Assembly: GCA_011390455.1 (NCBI GenBank)
Contig: JAABSI010000007.1
Coordinates: forward strand, 1 to 64,000
Length of the DNA stretch: 64,000 bases
Origin: Trueperaceae bacterium
GTDB lineage: Bacteria; Deinococcota; Deinococci; Deinococcales; Trueperaceae
Direction of reading: 5' to 3'
Shown here: one piece after another, positions 46,047 through 53,304 of the stretch
Layout: every line of letters starts with the position of its first letter
How positions within the stretch are numbered: position 1 is the first letter of the stretch
The notes under the pieces: model-generated
Seen by the model: the letters and a program-made list of their open reading frames with translations, nothing else
Told to the model about the DNA's origin: nothing
Database searches by the model: none
Translations under genes and position numbers: made by a program

Positions 46047-46924
46047 AGGTCGGCTTCGTCGGCCTCGGCACGATGGGCGCGGCGATGGCGCAGCGCCTCG
46101 TCGCGGCCGGCTTCGAGGTCGCGGTGCACAACCGGACGCGCGCGCGCGAGGAGCCGCTCGCCGAGCTCGGTGCGGCGCGCGCCGCCGACCCGGCCGAGGC
46201 CGCCCGCGGCGCCGAGCTGGTGGTCGTGATCGTCTCCGACACGCCGGACGTCGATCAGGTGGTCTTCGGTCCGGACGGGATCGCCGCCGGTCTGGCGCCC
46301 GGGGCGCTCGTCGTGGACATGAGCACCATCGCGCCCGAGGCCACCCGCGGCTTCGCCGCGCGGATCGCGGAGCAGGGGGCCGCATGGCTCGACGCCCCGG
46401 TCTCGGGGGGGAGCGAGGGGGCGCGGAACGGAACGCTGTCGATCATGGTCGGCGGCGAGGCGGCCGACCTGGAGCGGGCCCGACCGGTCCTGAGCGCGAT
46501 GGGCACGACGATCACGCACGTCGGCCCGGTGGGCTCGGGCCAGCTGGCGAAGGCGATGAACCAGGTGGTCATCGCCGGGACCTACGCGGCCGTGGCCGAA
46601 GGCATCGTCTTGGGGCTCAAGGCCGGGATCGACGTCGAGGCGGCGCTCGCGGCGCTCGCCGGCGGGGCGGCGGGTTCGTGGGGGCTCGTCCATCGAGGCC
46701 CCAACGTCGTGCGCAACGACTACCCGCTCGGCTTCCGCGTGCGCCTGCACCGCAAGGACTTGGGCATCGCGCTGGACGCGGCGCGCGCGCTGGGCGCCCC
46801 GCTGCCGGTGGCCGCGCTCGTCGAGCAGTGGGAGACGGGGCTCATCGCCCGCGGGCACGGCGACGAGGACGTCTCGGCCATCGCCCGGGTGGTGCGCGAA
46901 CAAGCCGGGCTCGACGACGACTGA
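46043..46924 (+). CDS. beta-hydroxyacid dehydrogenase (3-hydroxyisobutyrate / tartronate-semialdehyde reductase family)
   Basis: 293-residue NAD(P)-dependent enzyme. N-terminal VGFVGLGTMGAAMAQRL is the dinucleotide motif with the family signature, DAPVSGGSEGARNGTLSIMVGG (near 121-142) the substrate block, and Lys in GSGQLAKAMNQV (near 171) the catalytic base. The exact beta-hydroxyacid cannot be told. GTG 46043 overlaps the NTPase stop (GTGA), an unexpected partner for a signalling ATPase. Confidence 0.88.
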   Translation: MKVGFVGLGTMGAAMAQRLVAAGFEVAVHNRTRAREEPLAELGAARAADPAEAARGAELVVVIVSDTPDVDQVVFGPDGIAAGLAPGALVVDMSTIAPEATRGFAARIAEQGAAWLDAPVSGGSEGARNGTLSIMVGGEAADLERARPVLSAMGTTITHVGPVGSGQLAKAMNQVVIAGTYAAVAEGIVLGLKAGIDVEAALAALAGGAAGSWGLVHRGPNVVRNDYPLGFRVRLHRKDLGIALDAARALGAPLPVAALVEQWETGLIARGHGDEDVSAIARVVREQAGLDDD

Positions 46925-46957
46925 CCCGCGGCTCCGCGGCGTGGGCCGCACCGCGGC

Positions 46958-47686
46958 TCAGCCGGGCGCCACCGCGAACACCCAGACCCGCGCCGCCGAC
47001 GGCGCGGCCGGTCGCCCGTCCGGGTACGCGACCACGTCGATCCGCGCGTAGCCGGCGGCCGCGAGCGCCGTTCGGAGCTCGTCGGGGTCGTACGGCCGCT
47101 CCTGGTGGGTCTCGACGAACGTGCCCTCCGGCGACGTACACCACGCGTCGACCGTCGCGCGGCGCGCCTCCGGGTCCCAGCGGTGCGTCCACCGGTAGTG
47201 CACGTCGCCCGCCCACCCCTCGGCGACGTCGTCGTCCCAGAGCGCTTCGAGCCCGATGCGCGTGTTGACGTCGAACGCGAGGACGCCACCCGGGACCAGG
47301 GCGGCGCGCACGTGGGCGGCGGCGCGCTCCAGGTCGCCGTCCTCGAGCAGGTTGTTCAGCGAGTCGAACACCGAGACCGCGAGGTCGAACGGCCCGGGCA
47401 GCGCGGCGTCGCGCACGTCGCCGAGCAGGAACGCTACGCCGGGCAGCTTGGCGCGGGCGACGTCGAGCATCTCCCGCGAGGCGTCCAGGCCCACGACCTC
47501 GAGGCCGCGCCCCGCCAGCGGTGCGGTGGCGTTGCCCGTCCCGCAGCCGATGTCGAGCACCCGGCCGCCGCGCCACCCGCGGGCCGCGGCCTCGCGAAGC
47601 GCGAACGCCACCCAGTCGTCGTAGGGGACGTCCTGCATGATCGCGTCGTAGACGCGTGCGAGAGCGGTGAACGGGGCGCGTTGCAC
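46958..47686 (-). CDS. class I SAM-dependent methyltransferase
   Basis: 242 residues. N-terminal FTALARVYDAIMQDVPYDDWV, motif I VLDIGCGTGNATAPLAGRG (near 43-61), VVGLDAS and the post-motif LALVPGGVLAFDVNT-like strand identify a Methyltransf_25/11 enzyme. The substrate is unknown. GTG 47686 was chosen because TACGCT lies six bases upstream; the longer ORF to 47764 enters the structured intergenic region. Divergent from mreB. Confidence 0.82.
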   Translation of the reverse strand: MQRAPFTALARVYDAIMQDVPYDDWVAFALREAAARGWRGGRVLDIGCGTGNATAPLAGRGLEVVGLDASREMLDVARAKLPGVAFLLGDVRDAALPGPFDLAVSVFDSLNNLLEDGDLERAAAHVRAALVPGGVLAFDVNTRIGLEALWDDDVAEGWAGDVHYRWTHRWDPEARRATVDAWCTSPEGTFVETHQERPYDPDELRTALAAAGYARIDVVAYPDGRPAAPSAARVWVFAVAPG

Positions 47687-47692
47687 CGGCGC

Positions 47693-47698
47693 AGCGTA
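47693..47698 (-). promoter_or_regulatory. leaderless-type -10 box of the methyltransferase gene
   Basis: TACGCT on the minus strand, six bases before GTG 47686. Confidence 0.6.
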
Positions 47699-47770
47699 CC
47701 GCGCGCTCGTGCCTCCGGCGCCCCTCGCAATCGTGGCCCACGCCCACGTGCGTCCAACCCGCACGCCCGT

Positions 47771-47836
47771 ACCTTTGGGTCACCTTGTCGGTGCGCTCTG
47801 CACCCCGCTGCCCCCCCGGCGGAGCGCACCCAAGGT
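47771..47836. repeat. two-part interrupted inverted repeat in the mreB upstream region
   Basis: ACCTTTGGGT (47771-47780) and GTGCGCTC (47791-47798) both find complements in the contiguous GAGCGCACCCAAGGT (47822-47836). It lies upstream of the mreB -10 box, so it is more likely an operator or remnant terminator than a leader structure. Confidence 0.5.
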
Positions 47837-47899
47837 CTACCCCCCCCAAGCCCGGCTCGGCTGCGAGCCCGCGAACCCCGTCCCGAGACCGAGCGGTGG

Positions 47900-47905
47900 T
47901 AGCGT
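47900..47905 (+). promoter_or_regulatory. leaderless-type -10 box of mreB
   Basis: TAGCGT, seven bases, then ATG 47913. Confidence 0.6.
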
Positions 47906-47912
47906 GGCCGGC

Positions 47913-48923
47913 ATGATCGGCGTCGACCTCGGCACCACCACGGTGCGCATCCACGTCAAAGGCAAGGGCGTCGTCCTCCGGGAGCCGGCGGTCATCGCCG
48001 TCACCAAGGGCACCATGGACGTCAAGGCGGTGGGCGAAGAAGCCTACCGCATGCTCGGGCGGACGCCCGGGAACATCACCGCCGTGCGCCCGATGGCCGA
48101 CGGCGTGATCGCCGACTACACCCTCACCGAGAAGATGCTCAAGGCCTTCATCCGCAAGGTCCTCCAAGGGCCCCAGCGCTTCCTCCGCCCCACGATCATG
48201 GTCTGCATCCCCAGCGGCATCACCGAGGTCGAGAAGCGGGCCGTGGTGCAAGCGGTGCACGAGATCGGCGCCCGCAAGGCGTTGCTGATCGAGGAGCCGG
48301 TGGCCGGAGCGATCGGCGCGGGCATCGAGATCGCGGAGCCGGTCGGGTCGATGGTCGTCGACATCGGGGGCGGGACGACCGACGTCGCGATGATCTCGAT
48401 GGGCGGCATCGTCGTGTCGACGTCGCTGCGGGTCGCCGGCAACGTCTTCGATCGCGACCTGATGGCCTTCGTCAAGGCCAAGCACAACCTGCTCATCGGC
48501 GACCGCACGGCCGAGGAGGTCAAGCGCACCATCGGCGGCGCCATCGTCACCGGCGGCGGCGAGCTCCCGACCATGGAGGTGCGCGGCCGCGACCTGATCG
48601 ACGGCATGCCCAAGACCGTCGAGGTCACGGCCGACGACGTCGTCGCCGCGCTGCGCCCGTCGCTCGAGAAGATCGCCGCGGGGGTGCGCAAGGTGCTCGA
48701 GCAGTCGCCGCCCGAGTTGGTCTCGGACGTGATCGAACGCGGCATCGTGCTCACGGGCGGTGGGGCGCAACTGCGCGGCCTCGACCTCTACCTGCAGCGG
48801 ATCACGAACATCCCCGTCGCCGTGGCCGAGAACCCCGAGGATTGCGTGGTGGTCGGGACGAGCAAGGCGCTCGACATGGCGCACCTGCTTCAGGACGCGC
48901 GCCAGACCTACGATCGGTACTGA
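47913..48923 (+). CDS. mreB: rod-shape-determining actin homologue MreB
   Basis: Membrane-associated actin-like ATPase that guides lateral wall synthesis. The 336 residues start directly with phosphate-1 motif IGVDLGTTTVRIHV, continue with RPMADGVIADYTLTEKML, phosphate-2 MVVDIGGGTTDVAMIS (near 146-161) and the adenosine motif VLTGGGAQLRGL (near 284-295). No mreC/mreD follows; the 3' end overlaps a convergent GNAT gene by 16 nt. The long in-frame extension upstream was rejected for lack of a start signal. Confidence 0.95.
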   Translation: MIGVDLGTTTVRIHVKGKGVVLREPAVIAVTKGTMDVKAVGEEAYRMLGRTPGNITAVRPMADGVIADYTLTEKMLKAFIRKVLQGPQRFLRPTIMVCIPSGITEVEKRAVVQAVHEIGARKALLIEEPVAGAIGAGIEIAEPVGSMVVDIGGGTTDVAMISMGGIVVSTSLRVAGNVFDRDLMAFVKAKHNLLIGDRTAEEVKRTIGGAIVTGGGELPTMEVRGRDLIDGMPKTVEVTADDVVAALRPSLEKIAAGVRKVLEQSPPELVSDVIERGIVLTGGGAQLRGLDLYLQRITNIPVAVAENPEDCVVVGTSKALDMAHLLQDARQTYDRY

Positions 48924-49717
48924 GGCGCGACCTCGGCCTCGGACGGCGCCACGGCGTAGACGTACCGATACGCAGGCCGAAACCCGAGGCTGGCGTACAG
49001 CGCCCGGGCCGCGCCGTTGTCCTCGGCCACCTGCAGGTACGCGCGCGTCGCACCCGCGGCCTCCCCCCAAGCGAGCAGCGCTGCGGTGACCCGGCGGGCG
49101 ACGCCGCGGCGCCGCGCGGCCGGGGTGGTGGCGACGTCGAACACCCCCACCAGGTCGCCCGAGCGCACCGCGAGGCCGCACCCATCGGCCCCCACCGCCG
49201 CGTACGCCTTCGGGTCCGGAGCGTCGAGGGCCAGACGCAGGCGCTCGCCACGCTCGCGCTCGGGCAGCGCCGCGACGAACGCCGCGCGCCACCCGGCATC
49301 GGCGGCCTCCGCGCATGCGGCGCCCTCCGCCGGCCCCGCCGATCCTGGCTCGAGCGAACGCACCAGCACGAGCACGGGCACTTCGAAGCGGTACCCGGCC
49401 GCGGCCAGAGCGTCGACCAGGCCGACCGGCTCGGCGTTCGGCGCCAGCAGGAAGCGCGGCCACCGGCCGCGCGCGCGGTACCAGGCTTCGGCGCGCGCCA
49501 GCTTCGCGCGCACGGGGTCGCGGCCGGGGCCACGCGGCACCACCGAGTTCGCGCGCCGGACCACCCCGAGGGCGCCGTCGGCGCGCAGCGTCCAGCCGTC
49601 GTCGTCGACGGACTCGTACGGCCGCAGCGCCCCTGCGGCCGCGCGCTCGAGCACCGCCACGGCGGCGCGCTCGGTATCGAAGGCCTCCGGCCGCGGCCGG
49701 TCGCCGGCCTCGCTCAG
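48908..49717 (-). CDS. GNAT-family acetyltransferase (tandem-domain)
   Basis: About 269 residues. The N-terminal half GWTLRADGALGVVRRANSVVPRG is the first, degenerate domain of two-domain GNATs. The C-terminal domain has acetyl-CoA motif A (VATTPAARRRGVARRVTAALLAWGEAAG) and the NGAARALYASLGF motif B. No ATG, GTG or TTG precedes the conserved start. A CTG at 49717 overlaps the FKBP stop (CTGA) exactly as GTGA junctions do elsewhere here, so it is the proposed start; GTG codons inside would truncate the domain. Substrate unknown. Confidence 0.75.
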   Translation of the reverse strand: MSEAGDRPRPEAFDTERAAVAVLERAAAGALRPYESVDDDGWTLRADGALGVVRRANSVVPRGPGRDPVRAKLARAEAWYRARGRWPRFLLAPNAEPVGLVDALAAAGYRFEVPVLVLVRSLEPGSAGPAEGAACAEAADAGWRAAFVAALPERERGERLRLALDAPDPKAYAAVGADGCGLAVRSGDLVGVFDVATTPAARRRGVARRVTAALLAWGEAAGATRAYLQVAEDNGAARALYASLGFRPAYRYVYAVAPSEAEVAPQYRS

Positions 49718-50142
49718 GCGATGGCCACGAGTTGGAGCTCGAAGGTCAGCGCCTGACCGGCCAGCGGGTGGTTGGCGTCGAGCGTGATCGAGGACTCCCC
49801 CGTCTCCGCCACCGTGACCGGCATGGCGCCGCCGTCCTCGCGGCGCAGCTGCAGCTGCATGCCGACTTCGACGTCCATGCCGTCCGGGAGCTGCTCGCGC
49901 GGCACCTCGATCAGCAGCTCCTCGCGGCGCTCTCCGTAGGCCTCGTCGGGCGGGATCCGGACGGTCTTGGCGTCGCCGACGGCCATGCCGGCGATCGCCT
50001 CGTCGAACCCGCCGATCACCTGCCCCTGACCGAGCGTGAACGCGAGCGGATCGCGGCCTTCCGAGGCGTCGAAGACGGAGCCGTCGTCGAGACGGCCGGT
50101 GTAGTGCACGTGGACGGTGTCGCCGGCTTTGGCGGTGCTCAT
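49714..50142 (-). CDS. FKBP-type peptidyl-prolyl isomerase, SlyD-like
   Basis: 142-residue cis-trans prolyl isomerase and chaperone. The FKBP half-domain VHYTGRLDDGSVFDAS (near 12-27) and PLAFTLGQGQVIGGFDEAIAGMAVGD (near 32-57) flank an inserted flap (about 70-120), and the closing strand ends NHPLAGQALTFELQLVAI. The SlyD metal-binding His-rich tail is missing, so nickel delivery is unlikely. RBS GGGAG before the ATG. Confidence 0.93.
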   Translation of the reverse strand: MSTAKAGDTVHVHYTGRLDDGSVFDASEGRDPLAFTLGQGQVIGGFDEAIAGMAVGDAKTVRIPPDEAYGERREELLIEVPREQLPDGMDVEVGMQLQLRREDGGAMPVTVAETGESSITLDANHPLAGQALTFELQLVAIA

Positions 50143-50170
50143 GGGTGCTCCCTTTCCCGGCGCCCGGACC

Positions 50171-50189
50171 CGGACCGCGCGTCGGTCCG
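50171..50189 (-). terminator. small hairpin after ggt
   Basis: 7-bp stem CGGACCG/CGGTCCG with 5-nt loop in the 133-nt gap between ggt and the FKBP gene. Nothing else recognised in that gap. Confidence 0.35.
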
Positions 50190-50275
50190 TACGGGCGCGC
50201 GGACACCCTAACCCCGACCGCCGGAGGCGATGTCGGCCCGACCACCGGAGCGCGGGGCCGCGGCGCCGTGCGGCG

Positions 50276-51865
50276 TCAGTACCCGACCGCTTGCCCGTCC
50301 TTGCGGTGGTCGGAGCCGGCCACGTAGCCGTCCTCGGCGCGCCAGATCAGTTGCGCCCCGCCGAAGCCGAAGCTGGCCTCCGGCGCCGTCGCGGTCACCT
50401 CGTGCCCGAGCGCCCGCAGGCCGTCGAGGACCGCTGGCGGGAAGGAGCTCTCGATCGCGACCTCGCGACCCGCCACGACGCGCCAACGCGGGGCGTCGGA
50501 GGCGGTCTGCGGGTTCTGACCGTGGCCCACCATCCGCAGCACCATCTGGAGGTGGCCCTGGGCCTGCATCGGGCCCCCCATCACCCCGAAGCTGCAGCGC
50601 GGCGCGCCCCCTTCGGTCAGGAAGGCGGGGATGATCGTATGGAACGGGCGCTTGCCGCCGGCGACCTGGTTGGGGTGGCCTTCGTCCAGGACGAAGCCGG
50701 CCGCCCGGTTCTGCATCGAGATGCCGGTGCCGGGCACGACGACGCCGCTTCCGAACCCGTAGTAGTTGGACTGGATCAGGCTCACCATCCGCCCCGCTCC
50801 GTCCGCGGCCGTCAAGTAGACGGTGCCCCCGCGGGTGGGGGCGCCGTGGCCGGGGTCGCCGGCCCGGGTCGCGTCGATCGCCCGCGCTCGCTCCGCGAGG
50901 TAGCCCTCGTCGAGCAGGTCGGCGGCGGTGACGTCGCGCATGTGGTCGGCATCGGCGATGTAGCGCTGGCCATCGGCGAGCGCCAGCTTCATGGCCTCGA
51001 TCTGCAGGTGCAGCCACGGGACCGAATCGATCTCCAGGCCATCGAAGCCGGGCACGTGGCGCAGGATGCCGAGCGCGATGAGCGCCGCGAGCCCCTGGCC
51101 GTTCGGCGGGATCTCGTGCAGCTCGGTCCCCTTCCACGCGGTCGCCACCGTGCCGACCCAGTCCGCCCGGTGGTCGCCGAGGTCGGCCGCATCGAGCAGC
51201 GCCCCGTGCGCCCGCGCGTGGCCCACCATCGCGTCGGCCAACGCGCCGCGGTAGAAGGCCTCGCCGCGGCTCGCCGCGATCGCCTCGAGCGTCCGAGCCT
51301 GGTCCGCGAAGCGCCACGTGGCGCCCGCGACCGGGGTTCGGCCCCCCGGCGCGAAGTCGCGGTTCCAGTCCGGATGGTCGGCGAACCCGGGCGCCGCCGC
51401 CGCCCACGCCCGAGCGGTGATCGGCGACACCGGGAAGCCGTCGCGCGCGTACCCGATCGCCGGCTCGAAGAGCGCCTCGAACGGCAGCTGCCCGAAGCGG
51501 CGCGAGAGCTCGACCCAGGCCGACACCGCACCCGGCACGCTGACCGAGTCCCAGCCCCGCAGCGGCATGCCGTCGCGGCCCGCGAAGCGCGCGGGCGTCA
51601 GCGCCTTCGGGCTGCGCCCCGACGCGTTGAGGCCGTGGAGCTCGGCGCCGTCCCAGAGGATCGCGAACGCGTCCGAGCCGATGCCGTTGGAGGTCGGCTC
51701 GACGACCGTGAGCGCGATCGCGGCCGCCACGGCGGCGTCGATCGCGTTGCCGCCCTGCAGCAGCATGCGCAGCCCGGCTTGCGCCGCGAGCGGCTGCGAG
51801 GTGGCGACCACGTTGCGCGCGAGGACCGGCATGCGCTTCGAGGGGTAGGGGAAGTCGAACTGCAC
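50276..51865 (-). CDS. ggt: gamma-glutamyltransferase
   Basis: N-terminal nucleophile hydrolase that cleaves gamma-glutamyl bonds of glutathione-like compounds. The 529 residues include NVVATSQPLAAQAGLRMLLQGGNAIDAAVAAAIALTVVEP near the start, the autoprocessing/nucleophile Thr within APTRGGTVYLTAAD, and GSGVVVPGTGISMQNR. No obvious signal peptide, so it may be cytoplasmic, unlike E. coli Ggt. GTG 51865 follows a GGAGGTTCTCCC ribosome site. It lies 59 nt downstream of chrA on the same strand. Confidence 0.9.
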   Translation of the reverse strand: MQFDFPYPSKRMPVLARNVVATSQPLAAQAGLRMLLQGGNAIDAAVAAAIALTVVEPTSNGIGSDAFAILWDGAELHGLNASGRSPKALTPARFAGRDGMPLRGWDSVSVPGAVSAWVELSRRFGQLPFEALFEPAIGYARDGFPVSPITARAWAAAAPGFADHPDWNRDFAPGGRTPVAGATWRFADQARTLEAIAASRGEAFYRGALADAMVGHARAHGALLDAADLGDHRADWVGTVATAWKGTELHEIPPNGQGLAALIALGILRHVPGFDGLEIDSVPWLHLQIEAMKLALADGQRYIADADHMRDVTAADLLDEGYLAERARAIDATRAGDPGHGAPTRGGTVYLTAADGAGRMVSLIQSNYYGFGSGVVVPGTGISMQNRAAGFVLDEGHPNQVAGGKRPFHTIIPAFLTEGGAPRCSFGVMGGPMQAQGHLQMVLRMVGHGQNPQTASDAPRWRVVAGREVAIESSFPPAVLDGLRALGHEVTATAPEASFGFGGAQLIWRAEDGYVAGSDHRKDGQAVGY

Positions 51866-51924
51866 GGGAGAACCTCCATCGCGCCCGGCGGGCGCGTACG
51901 TCGGGCGCGGGCTGGGCGCGCGCG

Positions 51925-52470
51925 TCAGCGGAAGAAGGCGACGCCGACGACGCCGCCGGCGACGATCAGGACGGCTGGGTGGACGCCGAGTTGGATCGAC
52001 AGCACGAAGGAGGCGATCGCGACGACCCACAGGCCCGCGTTCGCGAGCCACTGGGGCGGGGTGCCGAGCGCGCTGGGCACGAACTGCCAGACGACCAGGA
52101 AGAGCAGCGCGATCACGACCGGCCGCACCCCCTTGAGGAAGGCGGCGACCGCGGGCAGATCGCGGTACCGGAGGTAGAGGCCCCCCAGCACGATCATCGC
52201 CACGATCGTCGGCACCGACAGGGCCAGCAGCCCGACGAGCGCGCCGAGCGGACCCGCGACCTGGTACCCGACGTACCCCGCCAGCTTGGTCGCGATCGGA
52301 CCCGGAAGCGCGTTGCCGAAGGCGAAGGCGGTCAGGAACTCCTCCTTGGTCATCCATTCGCGGAGCCCGACCACCTCGGCCTCGATGAGCGGGATCATCG
52401 ACGGACCCCCGCCGAAGCCGAAGACGCCGATGCGGAAGAAGGAGACCGTCAGGTCGATGAGGTCGCGCAC
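51925..52470 (-). CDS. chrA: chromate transporter ChrA, single-CHR-domain form
   Basis: 181-residue membrane protein with about five to six hydrophobic segments. FGFGGGPSMIPLIEAEVV (near 18-35) and AFGNALPGPIATKLAGYVGYQVAG (near 48-71) are the CHR-domain signatures. Short ChrA proteins usually work as pairs of opposite topology encoded by adjacent genes. Only one is found here, so it may homodimerise with dual topology or have lost its partner. Chromate is the family substrate; the natural one may differ. Confidence 0.85.
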   Translation of the reverse strand: MRDLIDLTVSFFRIGVFGFGGGPSMIPLIEAEVVGLREWMTKEEFLTAFAFGNALPGPIATKLAGYVGYQVAGPLGALVGLLALSVPTIVAMIVLGGLYLRYRDLPAVAAFLKGVRPVVIALLFLVVWQFVPSALGTPPQWLANAGLWVVAIASFVLSIQLGVHPAVLIVAGGVVGVAFFR

Positions 52471-52622
52471 GCGAGGGCTCCAGACCGGGGATCAGGTGGC
52501 TCGCGGGTCGGTCCCGCGGCGTGCACTGGCCCCCATGGGGATCGAGGTCGACCGGTCGTCGCGCGCGCCACGGGAGAAGGGCGTCCGGCGGGCGACCACC
52601 GCGGTGATCGCCACCGAGCATG

Positions 52623-53132
52623 TCATGCGGTCCCGTCGACGGGCTCCTCGTCCGGCGCTGGTTCGGTACCCTCGGGCGGTTCGACCGGCGTCGTCGCCGC
52701 CCGCACGAAGCGCGGCACGAAGGCGAAGCCGATCCCGTAGCCCACCGCCACGAGCGCCATCCCGGCCAGCAAGAACGGCGTGCGCTGCGCCGACAGCGCC
52801 GCGAGCGCGACGAACCACGCCGGGACCGACAACAGGACCGCCGCGGTGATCGCACCCGCGAGCGCAGCCCCTTTGCCGGCCGAGCGGCTCGCCGCCCACG
52901 CGAGGCCGCCGCCGAGCGGGAGGTGCAACGCCGCGAACGCCACGAGCACCCCCGCGACCCAATCGTTCGGTCGCGGGGGCGTCGGCAGCGCCGCGAACAG
53001 CACGACGGCGACGACCGCCGCGAGCGCGACCTGACCCAGGAAGACGGCCGCGTAGGCGAGGCGCAACGCCGAACCGGCCACCGCCGGGGTGGGGACCTCG
53101 GCGGCGAGGAACGGCGTCAGCGGCGAGCGCAT
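52623..53132 (-). CDS. multi-pass membrane protein, unknown
   Basis: 169 residues with about four hydrophobic segments (near 22-48, 58-78, 85-112 and 118-138) and an acidic Pro/Glu/Asp tail ending EEPVDGTA. I do not recognise it. It sits 34 nt after the 45-residue peptide gene on the same strand. The 152-nt gap to chrA contains no further feature I can support. Confidence 0.55.
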   Translation of the reverse strand: MRSPLTPFLAAEVPTPAVAGSALRLAYAAVFLGQVALAAVVAVVLFAALPTPPRPNDWVAGVLVAFAALHLPLGGGLAWAASRSAGKGAALAGAITAAVLLSVPAWFVALAALSAQRTPFLLAGMALVAVGYGIGFAFVPRFVRAATTPVEPPEGTEPAPDEEPVDGTA

Positions 53133-53166
53133 GGGGCGCGGTCCGCGACCGGCGGTCGCCGACCGA

Positions 53167-53304
53167 TCAGTGTTCGGCGTCGGCGTCCGCGTCGTCGGTG
53201 TTCGCGACGAGCCAGCCGCCGAGCCCGATCATCGCGCCCGAGAAGGCGATCAGGCCGACCAAGACGAGCGTCGCGTAGATGGAGATGGACACGAAGGTGC
53301 TCAC
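53167..53304 (-). CDS. 45-residue single-TM peptide
   Basis: VSTFVSISIYATLVLVGLIA then FSGAMIGLGGWLVANTDDAD, with an acidic tail DADADAEH. One long hydrophobic helix (about 5-35) with GxxxG-like spacing. GTG 53304 overlaps the MATE stop as GTGA and also has TAGACT seven bases upstream, inside the MATE reading frame, so two independent signals support translation. Too short for family recognition. Confidence 0.6.
   Translation of the reverse strand: MSTFVSISIYATLVLVGLIAFSGAMIGLGGWLVANTDDADADAEH

Noticed and set aside
41411..46924. 1837-codon open frame spanning mqn genes and the NTPase
   Set aside because: Only its last part (from 46043) encodes a recognisable protein. The rest is Arg/Ala/Pro-rich shadow of genes in other frames, a consequence of high GC content.
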